From assembly GCF_025947305.1 (NCBI RefSeq), contig NZ_CP110009.1, positions 1,178,001-1,242,000 on the forward strand: DNA of 64,000 bases, in the 5' to 3' direction. Shown here piece by piece: positions 53,290-62,583 of the stretch. How positions within the stretch are numbered: the first letter of the stretch is position 1; each line of letters starts with the position of its first letter. The stretch comes from Flavobacterium sp. N3904. GTDB taxonomy: Bacteria; Bacteroidota; Bacteroidia; Flavobacteriales; Flavobacteriaceae. Under the pieces are notes generated by a model, which was not told the DNA's origin, searched no databases, and saw nothing but the letters and a program-made list of their open reading frames with translations. A program made the translations under genes and the position numbers.

Positions 53290-55950
53290 TTATTCTTCTT
53301 TGGTGTGCAAATGCCTAATAATTTCAGCGATAAGTCCCGTCCATCCTGTTTGATGATTGGCGCCAAGCCCTTTGCCAGTATCGCCATCAAAATACTCAAA
53401 ATACAAGTGATTTTTGTTAAAAAGAGTATCCTCCTGAAATTTCTTGTATTCGCCATACATTGGAATTTTTTTATTGGCATCCGGAATAAACAGCGCTAAG
53501 AGTCTTTTGGCAACACCTTCGGCGGCATGATTGATGCTCATCATTTTTCCGGAATTGGTAGGAAACTCTACTTTGAAATCTTTTCCATAATAGGAGTCAA
53601 ATTTTTCTAAAGAATCCAAAATCAAATAATTCATCGGGAACCAAATTGGTCCTCTCCAATTCGAGTTTCCTCCAAACATATCACCAGTGGCTTCGGCCGG
53701 GGTGTAATCAACTTGTACGGTTCCGCCATCGTGAGTAAATTTGTACGGATGATCTTTGTGGTATTTGGACAATGATCGAACACCAAAATCCGACAAAAAC
53801 TCTTTTTCGTCAAACATGCGTTTCATGATCATTTTCATTCGATGTCCCCTAAGGATTGAAAGCAAACGGGTTTCTCCTTTTCCGGGATGGTACCAACTGG
53901 AAACTAAACTGGCTAAGTCTGGACGATTTTTTAATACCCATTCTACACGGCGTTTAAAAGCAGGAAGTTTTTCCAATAATTCGGCATTTAAAACTTCGAC
54001 AGCAAACAACGGAATTAATCCCACCATCGAACGGATTTTTAACAATTCAGCATTGCCATTTGGTTTATGAAGCATATCGTAGTAAAACTGATCGTCCTCG
54101 TCCCAAAGGTTAAGTTTATTGTCACCCATAGATTGCATCGCGCCCGCAATATGAAGAAAATGTTCAAAAAACTTGGAGGCCATTTCTTGATATACGGGAT
54201 TTTTCAATGAGATTTCACAGGCAATTCGCAACATATTTAAGCTGTACATGGCCATCCATCCGGTACCGTCTGCTTGTTCTAAATGCCCTCCAGTTGGTAA
54301 ATCGGCAGAGCGGTCGAATACCCCAATATTATCCATTCCGAGGAATCCACCCCCGAATATGTTATTACCATTTTCATCTTTCAGATTGACCCACCAAGTA
54401 AAATTTAAAAGCAGTTTATGAAAAATACGTTCCAGAAAAACTGTGTCTCCAACACCGCCATTGGCTTCTTTATCAATTTCATAAACTTTCCAGGTTGCCC
54501 AGGCATGAACAGGAGGATTGACATCTGAGAATGACCATTCATAAGCAGGAATTTGCCCATTGGGATGCATGTAATATTCCCTTAAGATAACGGTTAATTG
54601 CCTTTTGGCAAAATCAGGATCCAATCTGGCCAAAGGCAAAGTATGAAAAGCCAAATCCCATGCCGCAAACCAAGGGTATTCCCATTTGTCGGGCATTGAC
54701 AGAATGTTGGCGGTATACATGTGTTTCCAAGAACTATTTCTACCTTCTTTTCTATTGGCATCAGGCCTTGGTGTAGAAGGGTCGCCTTTTAACCATTCGT
54801 AAACATTATAATAATACCATTGTTTGGTCCAAAGCATTCCTGCATAGGCCTGACGCTGTATCGATTTTAATTTTTCGTCTGTAATCCCTTTTTGAATTGT
54901 GTCATAAAATTCATCAGCTTCAGCTAGACGTTTTTCAAAAATAGCATCAAAATCTTCAAAAGCATCATCCGGTGTGGTATTCGTAAAACGCAAACGATAG
55001 ACTTTTTTACCAAATGCCGGAATAATGTCTTCAAATTTTACAGCAGCTTTAGTGCCTGTCTCTTCGGGATTTATAGTTCCCTTTTTTTTGTTTACTACAT
55101 AATCATTAATTCCGTCTTTGGTAAAAAGAGTAGGATTAGGAGATTTATAAAGTTTTTCAAAATTGGTCTCATTTTCGCAGAATAAAAGTTCATCTGCATG
55201 TTCTGCATACAATTTAAAGTGGCCAACCAAACGATGGTCAATTTCGATTGTGGAGCTTCCCGTTGCCGTTAATGTCGGTTTGTGTTTGTAACTTTCATAC
55301 CCCCAACTCCACGTATTTCTGAACCAAAGTGTAGGTAATACGGTAATGGGAGCTGCGATTTTTGAACGATTCTCTACTGTTACTTTGATCAATATATCTT
55401 GCTCATCTTCTTTGGCATATTCCATGGAAATATCAAAATAGGCATCCTGATCAAAAATTCCAGTATCGAGTAATTCGTATTCAGGTTCTAGTCGCGTTCT
55501 TTTTTTACTTTCCTTGATTAGCTTTTCATACGGAAAAGCGGTTTGGGGATACTTATAAAGCATCTTTTGGTAGGAATGCGTTGGTGTGGAATCCTGGTAA
55601 AAATAAATTTCTTTAACATCTTCCCCGTGATTGGATTCTGCGGGTGTTAACCCAAAAAAACGCTCTTTTAGAATGTGGTCGTTGTGATTCCAAAAGGCAA
55701 AAGCAAAACAGATATGTTGTTTGTTGTCTGATATTCCGCCAATACCCTCTTCTCCCCATCTATAGGCTTTGGAACGCGCCATATCATGGGTTACACTACC
55801 CCATGCATATCCGCTTTGAGAATAATCTTCACGGACGGTTCCCCACTGTCTTTCTGTTAGATAGGGACCCCATTTTTTCCAGCCCTTATTGTCTATTCTT
55901 AGTTTTAGCCGCGCTTTTTCTGCGTTAGTTTCTACATCTCTTTCTGGCAT
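53290..55950 (-). CDS. GH63/MGH1-like glucosidase
   Basis: The 886-residue enzyme is of the mannosyl-oligosaccharide-glucosidase-like (GH63) group. It has a beta-sandwich N-part (about 1-330) and an (alpha/alpha)6-barrel catalytic part (about 350-880), with typical stretches such as PWFAAWDLAFHTLPLARLDPDFAKRQL and GGFLGMDNIGVFDRS. The C-terminal FEYFDGDTGKGLGANHQTGW is characteristic of the family. No signal peptide is seen, so it is probably cytoplasmic and acts on glucosides or glucosyl-containing solutes; the exact substrate is unknown. Confidence 0.9.
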   Translation of the reverse strand: MPERDVETNAEKARLKLRIDNKGWKKWGPYLTERQWGTVREDYSQSGYAWGSVTHDMARSKAYRWGEEGIGGISDNKQHICFAFAFWNHNDHILKERFFGLTPAESNHGEDVKEIYFYQDSTPTHSYQKMLYKYPQTAFPYEKLIKESKKRTRLEPEYELLDTGIFDQDAYFDISMEYAKEDEQDILIKVTVENRSKIAAPITVLPTLWFRNTWSWGYESYKHKPTLTATGSSTIEIDHRLVGHFKLYAEHADELLFCENETNFEKLYKSPNPTLFTKDGINDYVVNKKKGTINPEETGTKAAVKFEDIIPAFGKKVYRLRFTNTTPDDAFEDFDAIFEKRLAEADEFYDTIQKGITDEKLKSIQRQAYAGMLWTKQWYYYNVYEWLKGDPSTPRPDANRKEGRNSSWKHMYTANILSMPDKWEYPWFAAWDLAFHTLPLARLDPDFAKRQLTVILREYYMHPNGQIPAYEWSFSDVNPPVHAWATWKVYEIDKEANGGVGDTVFLERIFHKLLLNFTWWVNLKDENGNNIFGGGFLGMDNIGVFDRSADLPTGGHLEQADGTGWMAMYSLNMLRIACEISLKNPVYQEMASKFFEHFLHIAGAMQSMGDNKLNLWDEDDQFYYDMLHKPNGNAELLKIRSMVGLIPLFAVEVLNAELLEKLPAFKRRVEWVLKNRPDLASLVSSWYHPGKGETRLLSILRGHRMKMIMKRMFDEKEFLSDFGVRSLSKYHKDHPYKFTHDGGTVQVDYTPAEATGDMFGGNSNWRGPIWFPMNYLILDSLEKFDSYYGKDFKVEFPTNSGKMMSINHAAEGVAKRLLALFIPDANKKIPMYGEYKKFQEDTLFNKNHLYFEYFDGDTGKGLGANHQTGWTGLIAEIIRHLHTKEE

Positions 55951-56204
55951 ACCCTTTCTGTTTTGATTCTATTTCGCAATTTATATAAAACGAGCTTAAA
56001 AACAGCTATAGAATTGGCAAAAATCATCAGAGATAATTAATGAAAAGTTATTTATGAATTGTTTTATTATTTTATGTACAGAATTGGGAGAAAACTCAGA
56101 ATTTGCTTAAATTTTATTTTATAACAGTTTCACCACAATAGTGAGTGGATGGTTTGTGGAAATAGGTTCTTTTAACCAAAAATATCTTTGGAACACTGCT
56201 GCCG
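55951..56204. other. Intergenic gap without a gene, upstream of the glucosidase gene
   Basis: No credible ORF is seen. The region is AT-rich with no clear promoter match. Together with repeat copy B, which begins at 56205, it makes up the only gap longer than 300 bases in the window (55951-56337). Confidence 0.6.
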
Positions 56205-56319
56205 AGTGAGGGATGGGCTAAGCTACCGTAGTAGCAGTAACAGCCCGACCCCGTTGAGGAAAGGGGCTGTATAAGCAGCACCAAAAGCAAGCCCCTTTTC
56301 TCGATGGGGGCACTCCTTA
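56205..56319. repeat. Structured dispersed repeat, copy B
   Basis: A 115-bp element with GAGTGAGGGATGGGCTAAG at its start and GGGGGCACTCCTTA at its end; it matches the reverse complement of copy A. Stems GCTAC/GTAGC (56222-56235) and GAGGAAAGGGGCT/AGCCCCTTTTCTC are kept. Relative to the neighbouring SDR gene it lies downstream, in the same orientation that copy A has to the M1 gene. Confidence 0.75.
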
Positions 56320-56337
56320 ATGAAGATTATGGGTGTG

Positions 56338-57300
56338 TTATTGAATGTCGGTGTTGTATTGAGGACTTAGATTTTTTAGCATATCGACGGTCATCATTTC
56401 CAGATCAAATTCGTGTTTCCAACCCCAGTCTTCTCTGGCGCGGGAGTCATCTATGCTGGCAGGCCAGCTGTCGGCTATTTTTTGACGGAAGTCGGGAACA
56501 TAAGTTACCTCCAATTCTGGGATGTGTTTTTTGATTTCGGCAGCAATTTCGGTTGGGGTAAAACTCATCGCAGCCAGATTATAGGAAGAACGAATCTTGA
56601 TTTGTTCTGTCGGCACTTTCATAATGTTGATGGTTGCGGCAATGGCATCATCCATGTACATCATGGGCATTTTGGTTTCGGAGGTCAAAAAACATTCGTA
56701 TTTGCCATCGCTCAAGGCTTTGTGATAAATATCTACCGCATAATCTGTGGTTCCTCCGCCAGGCAAAGTGGTCCAGCTGATTAGGCCTGGGTAACGAATG
56801 CTTCGAACATCGACACCAAAAATGTTGTGATAGTATTCACACCATCTTTCGCCAGATTGCTTGCTGATTCCGTAAACGGTGGAAGGCTCCATTATGGTGT
56901 ATTGTGGGGTATTTTCTTTAGGAGTTGTTGGCCCAAAAACGGCAATACTGGAAGGCCAAAATATCTTTTTTATTTTTCCGGCTTTGGCCAAATTCAAAAC
57001 GTGAAATAATGAGTTCATGTTCAAATCCCAAGCAAAAGCAGGGTTTTTTTCGGCTGTTGCAGAGAGTAGTGCGGCCATCAAATAGACATCGGTGATTTGG
57101 TGCATTTCTACCAAATGTTCGATTTGGTTAAAATCCAAGGCATTGACTACTTCAAAAGGTCCTGAATTTACGACATCGTTATTCAGTTTTCGGATATCCG
57201 AAGCGATAACATTGTCAGTGCCATAAATCGCTCTAAGTTGATGAGTCAATTCAGTTCCAATTTGCCCGCAGGCGCCTATAATCAATATTTTTGGATTCAT
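56338..57300 (-). CDS. L-threonine 3-dehydrogenase-like SDR (GalE-type fold)
   Basis: The 320-residue extended short-chain dehydrogenase starts at MNPKILIIGACGQIG; a longer frame begins 24 codons earlier but adds an implausible lead. It has the NAD-binding glycines G9, G12 and G15, and catalytic Y143/K147 (YGISK). The sequence FWPSSIAVFGPTTPKENTPQ, with GLISWTTLPGGGTTDYAVDIYHKAL, is typical of the bacterial GalE-like threonine 3-dehydrogenases described from flavobacteria. It would oxidise threonine to 2-amino-3-ketobutyrate with NAD. A UDP-sugar epimerase role is less likely. Confidence 0.88.
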   Translation of the reverse strand: MNPKILIIGACGQIGTELTHQLRAIYGTDNVIASDIRKLNNDVVNSGPFEVVNALDFNQIEHLVEMHQITDVYLMAALLSATAEKNPAFAWDLNMNSLFHVLNLAKAGKIKKIFWPSSIAVFGPTTPKENTPQYTIMEPSTVYGISKQSGERWCEYYHNIFGVDVRSIRYPGLISWTTLPGGGTTDYAVDIYHKALSDGKYECFLTSETKMPMMYMDDAIAATINIMKVPTEQIKIRSSYNLAAMSFTPTEIAAEIKKHIPELEVTYVPDFRQKIADSWPASIDDSRAREDWGWKHEFDLEMMTVDMLKNLSPQYNTDIQ

Positions 57301-57430
57301 CGTACGTTGTTTTGAAATGCAAATATAACGATTTCGTAAATTATGAGAAATAAAGATAGTAATTTTTATCAATATTGTAAAAATAGAGGCAAAATTGCCA
57401 AAAGCTCGTAATTCTTCATGTTATAATTTT

Positions 57431-57510
57431 TGATTACTATTGCCATTGAAATTGATTTTTGCTATTGCTATTACTATTGTGATTGCCATTGATATTCTGA
57501 TTGTCATTGT
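57431..57510 (+). repeat. Short degenerate ATTGCCATTG-type repeats upstream of a lipoprotein gene
   Basis: About eight imperfect units such as CTATTGCCATTG, GCTATTGCTATT and GATTGCCATTG follow one another. The last TTG of the array is also the -33 element of the next promoter. Confidence 0.6.
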
Positions 57511-57530
57511 AAATTTACTTTGTAACTTTG
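57501..57530 (+). promoter_or_regulatory. Flavobacterial promoter for the lipoprotein-mfd unit
   Basis: TTG, a 19-base spacer and TAACTTTG match the consensus exactly. Transcription should start near 57537, 13 bases before the ATG. Confidence 0.7.
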
Positions 57531-57549
57531 TGGTTCAAATATTTTAGAA

Positions 57550-58191
57550 ATGAACAAGAAATTAACGCTGCTCTTTTTGGTGCTATTTATGCAGTTTTCG
57601 TGTAAAAATAATAATGAAGAACGTATAGCCGATAACCTAAGAGATACTAAAAAGAAAGAATTAATTTTTACTACGATAAATAAAGGCTGGACCTTTTATG
57701 ATACCCCTATTAATCCAACTTCTGAAGCATACTTAGCGACTTGGCCAGAATGGCGCGCCTTTATGGCTGAGTTGGCGGTTAAACCAAAAAAAACAATTGG
57801 TGCTTTTCAAAAGAAAGCAAAGGCCTTATCTGCCAAAGCAATGGCTTTGAATACCAATATACCGTCTCAATTTGACACACCACAGATAAGAAGCAGAATT
57901 GCCACTTTGATCACACAAGTACGAATGTTGGATTTATATATCAATCTCGATAAAGTTTCAGACAAAAAAGTGACCAAACTGGTTGCAGAGATAAACCTGG
58001 AGCTAGTTTCTTTGCAAAGACAAATGGATAAGATAGTAGAGAAAAGCAAAATTCCTATGGAAGTTGGGGAGTCAGAATTATTGCAAATGCTGGATACCGC
58101 AAGAGCTATTCCTTCGGGAAACCCAACTATACCGGGTAATCCTGGAGGTGCAACTATTCCAAAAAATCCAAATACACCGCACGTTGAGTAA
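57550..58191 (+). CDS. Putative lipoprotein preceding mfd
   Basis: The 213-residue product has a signal peptide ending MQFSC with the likely lipidated cysteine at residue 18. A mainly helical, lysine-rich body follows, then a glycine/proline/asparagine-rich tail (about 190-213, with repeated NPG-like turns). I do not recognise a characterised family. Its last codons overlap the mfd start by eight bases, so the two are translationally coupled. An envelope lipoprotein coupled to a DNA-repair helicase is odd; co-expression may be incidental. Confidence 0.8.
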   Translation: MNKKLTLLFLVLFMQFSCKNNNEERIADNLRDTKKKELIFTTINKGWTFYDTPINPTSEAYLATWPEWRAFMAELAVKPKKTIGAFQKKAKALSAKAMALNTNIPSQFDTPQIRSRIATLITQVRMLDLYINLDKVSDKKVTKLVAEINLELVSLQRQMDKIVEKSKIPMEVGESELLQMLDTARAIPSGNPTIPGNPGGATIPKNPNTPHVE

Positions 58192-61100
58192 ATCTGCTAT
58201 ATACTCGGTTTATGATTCTTCTCCCAAAACGGCACAGATTACAACTCGTTTGCTGGAAAATAATTCTGTAAAAATGCAATTGGAGGGCTTGTTGGGATCG
58301 GCTGTTTCGTTTGTGATTCAGTCGCTTTTTAAGAAAACAGAATTACCCTTTTTAATTGTATTTAATACTAAAGAAGAAGCTGCTTATTATTTGAACGATT
58401 TGGAGCAAATGATTGGCGAACAGGATGTGTTGTTTTACCCCGGTTCGTTTCGCCGTCCCTACCAAATTGAAGAAACGGACAATGCTAATGTTTTGCTTCG
58501 TTCCGAGGTACTCAACCGAATCAATTCCCGAAAAAAACCAGCCATAATTGTTACCTATCCCGAGGCTCTTTTCGAAAAAGTCGTGACTCGAAAAAATTTG
58601 GATAAAAACACCCTGAAAGTAAGTTTGGGCGATAAAATTTCGATTGATTTCCTAAATGAAGTTTTATTCGAATACGAATTCAAAAGAGTTGATTTTATAA
58701 CAGAACCAGGTGAATTCTCCGTTCGGGGAGGAATTGTCGACGTATTTTCGTTTTCGAATGACAATCCGTACCGAATAGAGTTTTTTGGGAATGAAGTCGA
58801 AAGCATCCGTAGTTTTGATGTAGGCACTCAATTGTCATTAGAAAAGCAGAAAAAAATCACCATTATACCAAATGTTGAAAATAAAATTTTTCAGGAAAAC
58901 AGAGAAAGCTTTCTGGATTATATAGCTGAAAGAACGGTTTTGTTTTTTCAAAATACCGAGAATCTTTTATACGAATTGGACAAGCAATTTGGCAGAGCCG
59001 AAGAAGCATTTGAGAAATTGTCCAAAGATATCAAACACGCTACGCCAGAACAATTGTTTCTGAACCAAAAAGCATTTGTAAAAAGAGCTTTGGATTTTTC
59101 GGTAGTAGAATTCAATTCAAAACCTGTTTTCAAAATAGCCAAGAAGTTTGAATTCCACATTCAGCCGCAACCATCGTTCAATAAACAATTTGATTTGCTG
59201 TTGAATAATCTGAGTGAGAATCAATTTAATGGATTCAAAAATTATTTATTTTGTTCGAACGAAGCACAGGCCAAACGCTTTCACGATATATTTGAAACCT
59301 TAGACGAAACAAATTCAGAGAATATCCGCAAACAATACAAGACCATTGTTTTGCCTTTGTACGAAGGTTTCATAGATACCGAAAACCAAATTGTCTGTTA
59401 TACCGATCATCAAATTTTTGAACGCTACCATAAATTTAGCATAAAAAATGGCTATTCGAAAAAGCAGAATCTAACGTTAAAAGAACTCACAACGTTATCC
59501 GTAGGTGATTATGTAACGCACATCGACCACGGAATCGGAAAGTTTGGAGGGTTGCAAAAAATTCAGGTTGAAGGCAAAACACAGGAAGCGATTAAACTGG
59601 TGTATGCCGATAATGATATTGTGTATGTGAGTATTCACTCGCTGCACAAAATTTCGAAATACAACGGAAAAGACGGAACGCCCCCAAAAATTTATAAATT
59701 AGGTTCGAATGCATGGAAGGTTTTAAAACAAAAAACTAAAGCAAGAGTCAAATATATTGCATTCAATTTGATTCAATTGTATGCCAAACGTCGATTGGAA
59801 AAAGGTTTCCAATTTGCTCCCGACAGTTATTTACAAAACGAATTGGAAAGTTCGTTTATCTACGAAGACACACCCGACCAAACCAAATCGACCCAAGAAG
59901 TCAAAGCCGATATGGAAAGTGAGCGCCCGATGGATCGCTTGGTTTGCGGAGATGTTGGATTTGGTAAAACTGAAGTTGCTATTCGTGCTGCTTTCAAGGC
60001 GGTGGACAATTCAAAACAAGTGGCGGTCTTGGTTCCAACGACTATTTTGGCGTACCAACATTTTCGAACTTTCAGCGAAAGATTAAAAGATATGCCGGTT
60101 TCTATCGGTTATTTAAACCGCTTCAGAACTGCCAAACAAAAAGCCGAAACCCTGAAACAATTGGCCGAAGGCAAACTGGACATAGTGATTGGCACACATC
60201 AATTGGTTAACAAAAATGTAGTTTTCAAAGACCTTGGATTATTGATTGTCGATGAGGAACAAAAATTTGGGGTTAATGTAAAAGACAAACTCAAAACCAT
60301 TGCTGCCAATGTTGATACCTTGACTTTGACGGCAACGCCAATTCCGAGAACCTTGCAGTTTTCGTTGATGGCGGCAAGAGATTTATCGGTAATTACGACA
60401 CCTCCGCCAAACAGATATCCTATAGAAACCAATGTGGTTGGTTTTAATGAAGAACTGATTCGAGATGCGATTTCGTATGAAATTCAGCGCAACGGACAGG
60501 TTTTCTTCATTAATAACCGAATCGAAAACATAAAGGAATTTGCCGGAATGATTCAGCGCTTAGTGCCCAATGCCCGAGTGGGAATTGGACACGGACAAAT
60601 GGAAGGCGCTAAACTCGAGGAATTGATGCTCGCCTTTATGAACGGTGAGTTCGATGTTTTGGTAGCGACCACCATTATCGAAAGTGGATTGGACGTTCCG
60701 AATGCAAATACCATTTTCATTAATAATGCCAATAATTTTGGTCTGTCAGATTTACATCAAATGCGCGGTCGAGTAGGACGTAGCAACAAGAAAGCGTTTT
60801 GTTATTTCATTTGCCCGCCCTATTCTCACATGACCGAAGATGCCCGTAAACGAATTCAGGCGTTGGAACAATTCAGCGAGTTGGGAAGCGGATTGAATAT
60901 TGCGATGAAAGATCTCGAAATTCGTGGTGCGGGAGATTTATTGGGAGGAGAGCAAAGCGGTTTCATCAACGATATTGGATTTGACACCTACCAAAAAATC
61001 ATGAACGAGGCTATTGAGGAATTGAAGGAAAACGAATTTAAGGATTTATACCCCGAAGAAAGCAATATCGAAACCAAAGAATATGTAAAAGACCTGCAAA

Positions 61101-61552
61101 TCGACACCGATTTTGAGTTGTTGTTTTCAGACGAATACATCAATAATGTAACCGAACGTTTGAGTTTATACAACGAGTTGAGTGCTGTGAAAAATGAAGA
61201 AGAACTCATTGTTTTTCAAAACAAACTGATTGATCGTTTTGGCCCAATGCCGCCAAGAGCACTTGCTTTAATGAACAGCATCCGCATCAAATGGATTGCA
61301 ACCAAAGTTGGAATTGAAAAATTGGTAATGAAAAAAGGCAAGATGATTGGTTACTTCGTCTCCGATCAACAATCGGATTATTATCATTCGACACGTTTTC
61401 ATAAAGTGATTCAGTTTGTGCAAAAAAACAGTACTATTTGTGTAATGAAAGAAAAGCAAACTCCAGCAGGATTACGACTTTTATTGACTTTTGATAATGT
61501 GAAGAATACAAGGAGGGCTTTGGAATTGATGAAGTTGTTGGGAGGGGAATAA
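58184..61552 (+). CDS. mfd: Transcription-repair coupling factor Mfd
   Basis: The 1122-residue helicase releases stalled RNA polymerase and recruits UvrA. The frame is open from 58064, but the region before 58184 encodes the lipoprotein in another frame, so the TTG at 58184 (SKSAIYSVYDSSPK) is preferred. UvrB-like region is near 60-200, the RNA-polymerase-interacting domain near 440-510, and the RecG-like helicase has Walker A GDVGFGKT (589-596) and D690-E-E-Q693. The C-terminal TRCF domain ends ALELMKLLGGE. A diverged copy of its last 19 codons is found about 930 bases downstream. Confidence 0.95.
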   Translation: MSKSAIYSVYDSSPKTAQITTRLLENNSVKMQLEGLLGSAVSFVIQSLFKKTELPFLIVFNTKEEAAYYLNDLEQMIGEQDVLFYPGSFRRPYQIEETDNANVLLRSEVLNRINSRKKPAIIVTYPEALFEKVVTRKNLDKNTLKVSLGDKISIDFLNEVLFEYEFKRVDFITEPGEFSVRGGIVDVFSFSNDNPYRIEFFGNEVESIRSFDVGTQLSLEKQKKITIIPNVENKIFQENRESFLDYIAERTVLFFQNTENLLYELDKQFGRAEEAFEKLSKDIKHATPEQLFLNQKAFVKRALDFSVVEFNSKPVFKIAKKFEFHIQPQPSFNKQFDLLLNNLSENQFNGFKNYLFCSNEAQAKRFHDIFETLDETNSENIRKQYKTIVLPLYEGFIDTENQIVCYTDHQIFERYHKFSIKNGYSKKQNLTLKELTTLSVGDYVTHIDHGIGKFGGLQKIQVEGKTQEAIKLVYADNDIVYVSIHSLHKISKYNGKDGTPPKIYKLGSNAWKVLKQKTKARVKYIAFNLIQLYAKRRLEKGFQFAPDSYLQNELESSFIYEDTPDQTKSTQEVKADMESERPMDRLVCGDVGFGKTEVAIRAAFKAVDNSKQVAVLVPTTILAYQHFRTFSERLKDMPVSIGYLNRFRTAKQKAETLKQLAEGKLDIVIGTHQLVNKNVVFKDLGLLIVDEEQKFGVNVKDKLKTIAANVDTLTLTATPIPRTLQFSLMAARDLSVITTPPPNRYPIETNVVGFNEELIRDAISYEIQRNGQVFFINNRIENIKEFAGMIQRLVPNARVGIGHGQMEGAKLEELMLAFMNGEFDVLVATTIIESGLDVPNANTIFINNANNFGLSDLHQMRGRVGRSNKKAFCYFICPPYSHMTEDARKRIQALEQFSELGSGLNIAMKDLEIRGAGDLLGGEQSGFINDIGFDTYQKIMNEAIEELKENEFKDLYPEESNIETKEYVKDLQIDTDFELLFSDEYINNVTERLSLYNELSAVKNEEELIVFQNKLIDRFGPMPPRALALMNSIRIKWIATKVGIEKLVMKKGKMIGYFVSDQQSDYYHSTRFHKVIQFVQKNSTICVMKEKQTPAGLRLLLTFDNVKNTRRALELMKLLGGE

Positions 61553-61596
61553 AATAATGACTTGGTCAATTAAAAACAGACTAAATAAATATATTT

Positions 61597-62385
61597 ATGA
61601 AAACAAAACATTCAACATTCCTACTCCTTTTTTCAGCCCTATTATTTATTAACTGGAATACCTTTCAAGAGAAATGGATACCAGAAAAACATTCGAACTA
61701 TACAATATTTTACACATCAAACGATATACAAAATAAAAAGGAATATAATAAACTTGTTGAGAGTGGGATCATTTCTGTAAAAAAGTTTTTTAATTCATCC
61801 TACTCCAAAAAATTTAACGTTTATATTCATCCTAATAGAAAATCATTAGACAGTACTTGGCAAAAAGATTGGAACATGCCGGATTTTAAATCGGAGTGTT
61901 GGATGGTGGCTAGCGGCGTTGGTACAAAATTAGATGTTATTTCCCCTAAGCTTTGGGACAAAGAAGCCTGTGAGCATATTTATTCGCAAACAACAAACAC
62001 ACAACAGTTAATAACTCATGAATTAGTTCACGTTTATCATGGACAATTAAATACTAGCCCAGACTTTAGTAATGTGGAAGGAATAGATTGGTTTGTTGAA
62101 GGTTTGGCGACATTTGCTTCCGGACAATGTGATTCAACCCGCATAAAAGAAGTAAAAAAAGCAATTAATGAGAATAAAATCCCCAAAAGCTTGGATGATT
62201 TTTGGACAGGTAAAATTAAGTACGGCCTTTCTGGTTCTGTTGTCATGTTTATAGATCATAAGTATGGACGACTTAAACTTAAGGAAATTTTAGAGACAAA
62301 TAAAAAAACAGAACTTTTATCGATACTTAGAACCACTGAGCCCGAATTATTAGAAGAGTGGAAAAAGTATATTCAAAGTTTATAA
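61597..62385 (+). CDS. Putative secreted zinc metalloprotease (gluzincin-like)
   Basis: The 262-residue product has a signal-like hydrophobic N-terminus (about 8-22). The zinc motif is H141-E142-L-V-H145, and a downstream glutamate is E168 in WFVEGLATF (HEXXH-x22-E). That layout fits the MA-like peptidase group. The substrate is unknown. It lies between mfd and a second copy of the mfd tail, so it may have arrived by recombination at the mfd end. Confidence 0.8.
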   Translation: MKTKHSTFLLLFSALLFINWNTFQEKWIPEKHSNYTIFYTSNDIQNKKEYNKLVESGIISVKKFFNSSYSKKFNVYIHPNRKSLDSTWQKDWNMPDFKSECWMVASGVGTKLDVISPKLWDKEACEHIYSQTTNTQQLITHELVHVYHGQLNTSPDFSNVEGIDWFVEGLATFASGQCDSTRIKEVKKAINENKIPKSLDDFWTGKIKYGLSGSVVMFIDHKYGRLKLKEILETNKKTELLSILRTTEPELLEEWKKYIQSL

Positions 62386-62421
62386 TACCAAACCCAAATA
62401 ATTCGCAGAACATTTTCATAT

Positions 62422-62478
62422 AATGTGAAAAATACGAGAAGAGCTTTGGAACTGAAGGAGATGCTGGGAGGGGAATAA
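62422..62478 (+). pseudogene. Detached second copy of the mfd 3' end
   Basis: Nineteen codons encode NVKNTRRALELKEMLGGE and a stop. The corresponding mfd end (61496-61552) encodes NVKNTRRALELMKLLGGE. By my count 48 of 57 bases agree, and six of the nine differences are silent. The few bases upstream also look alike, but no longer mfd segment is present and there is no start. Confidence 0.8.
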
Positions 62479-62583
62479 AAGGAAGTTTTGTTCGTAATTT
62501 ACTTTTTTTAGTCTAAATTGTATTCATTCTTTATAAAACGATTTTGTTTATAGTTCCATTTTTCAATAAAAATAGTATCCCCT

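Noticed and set aside
51662-56319. DUF418-glucosidase segment as a composite transposon
   Set aside because: No transposase is present, and the flanking repeats are short structured elements rather than insertion sequences.
58064-58183. Longer N-terminal form of Mfd
   Set aside because: The segment is the coding end of the lipoprotein gene in another frame and does not resemble Mfd; the TTG at 58184 gives the expected length.
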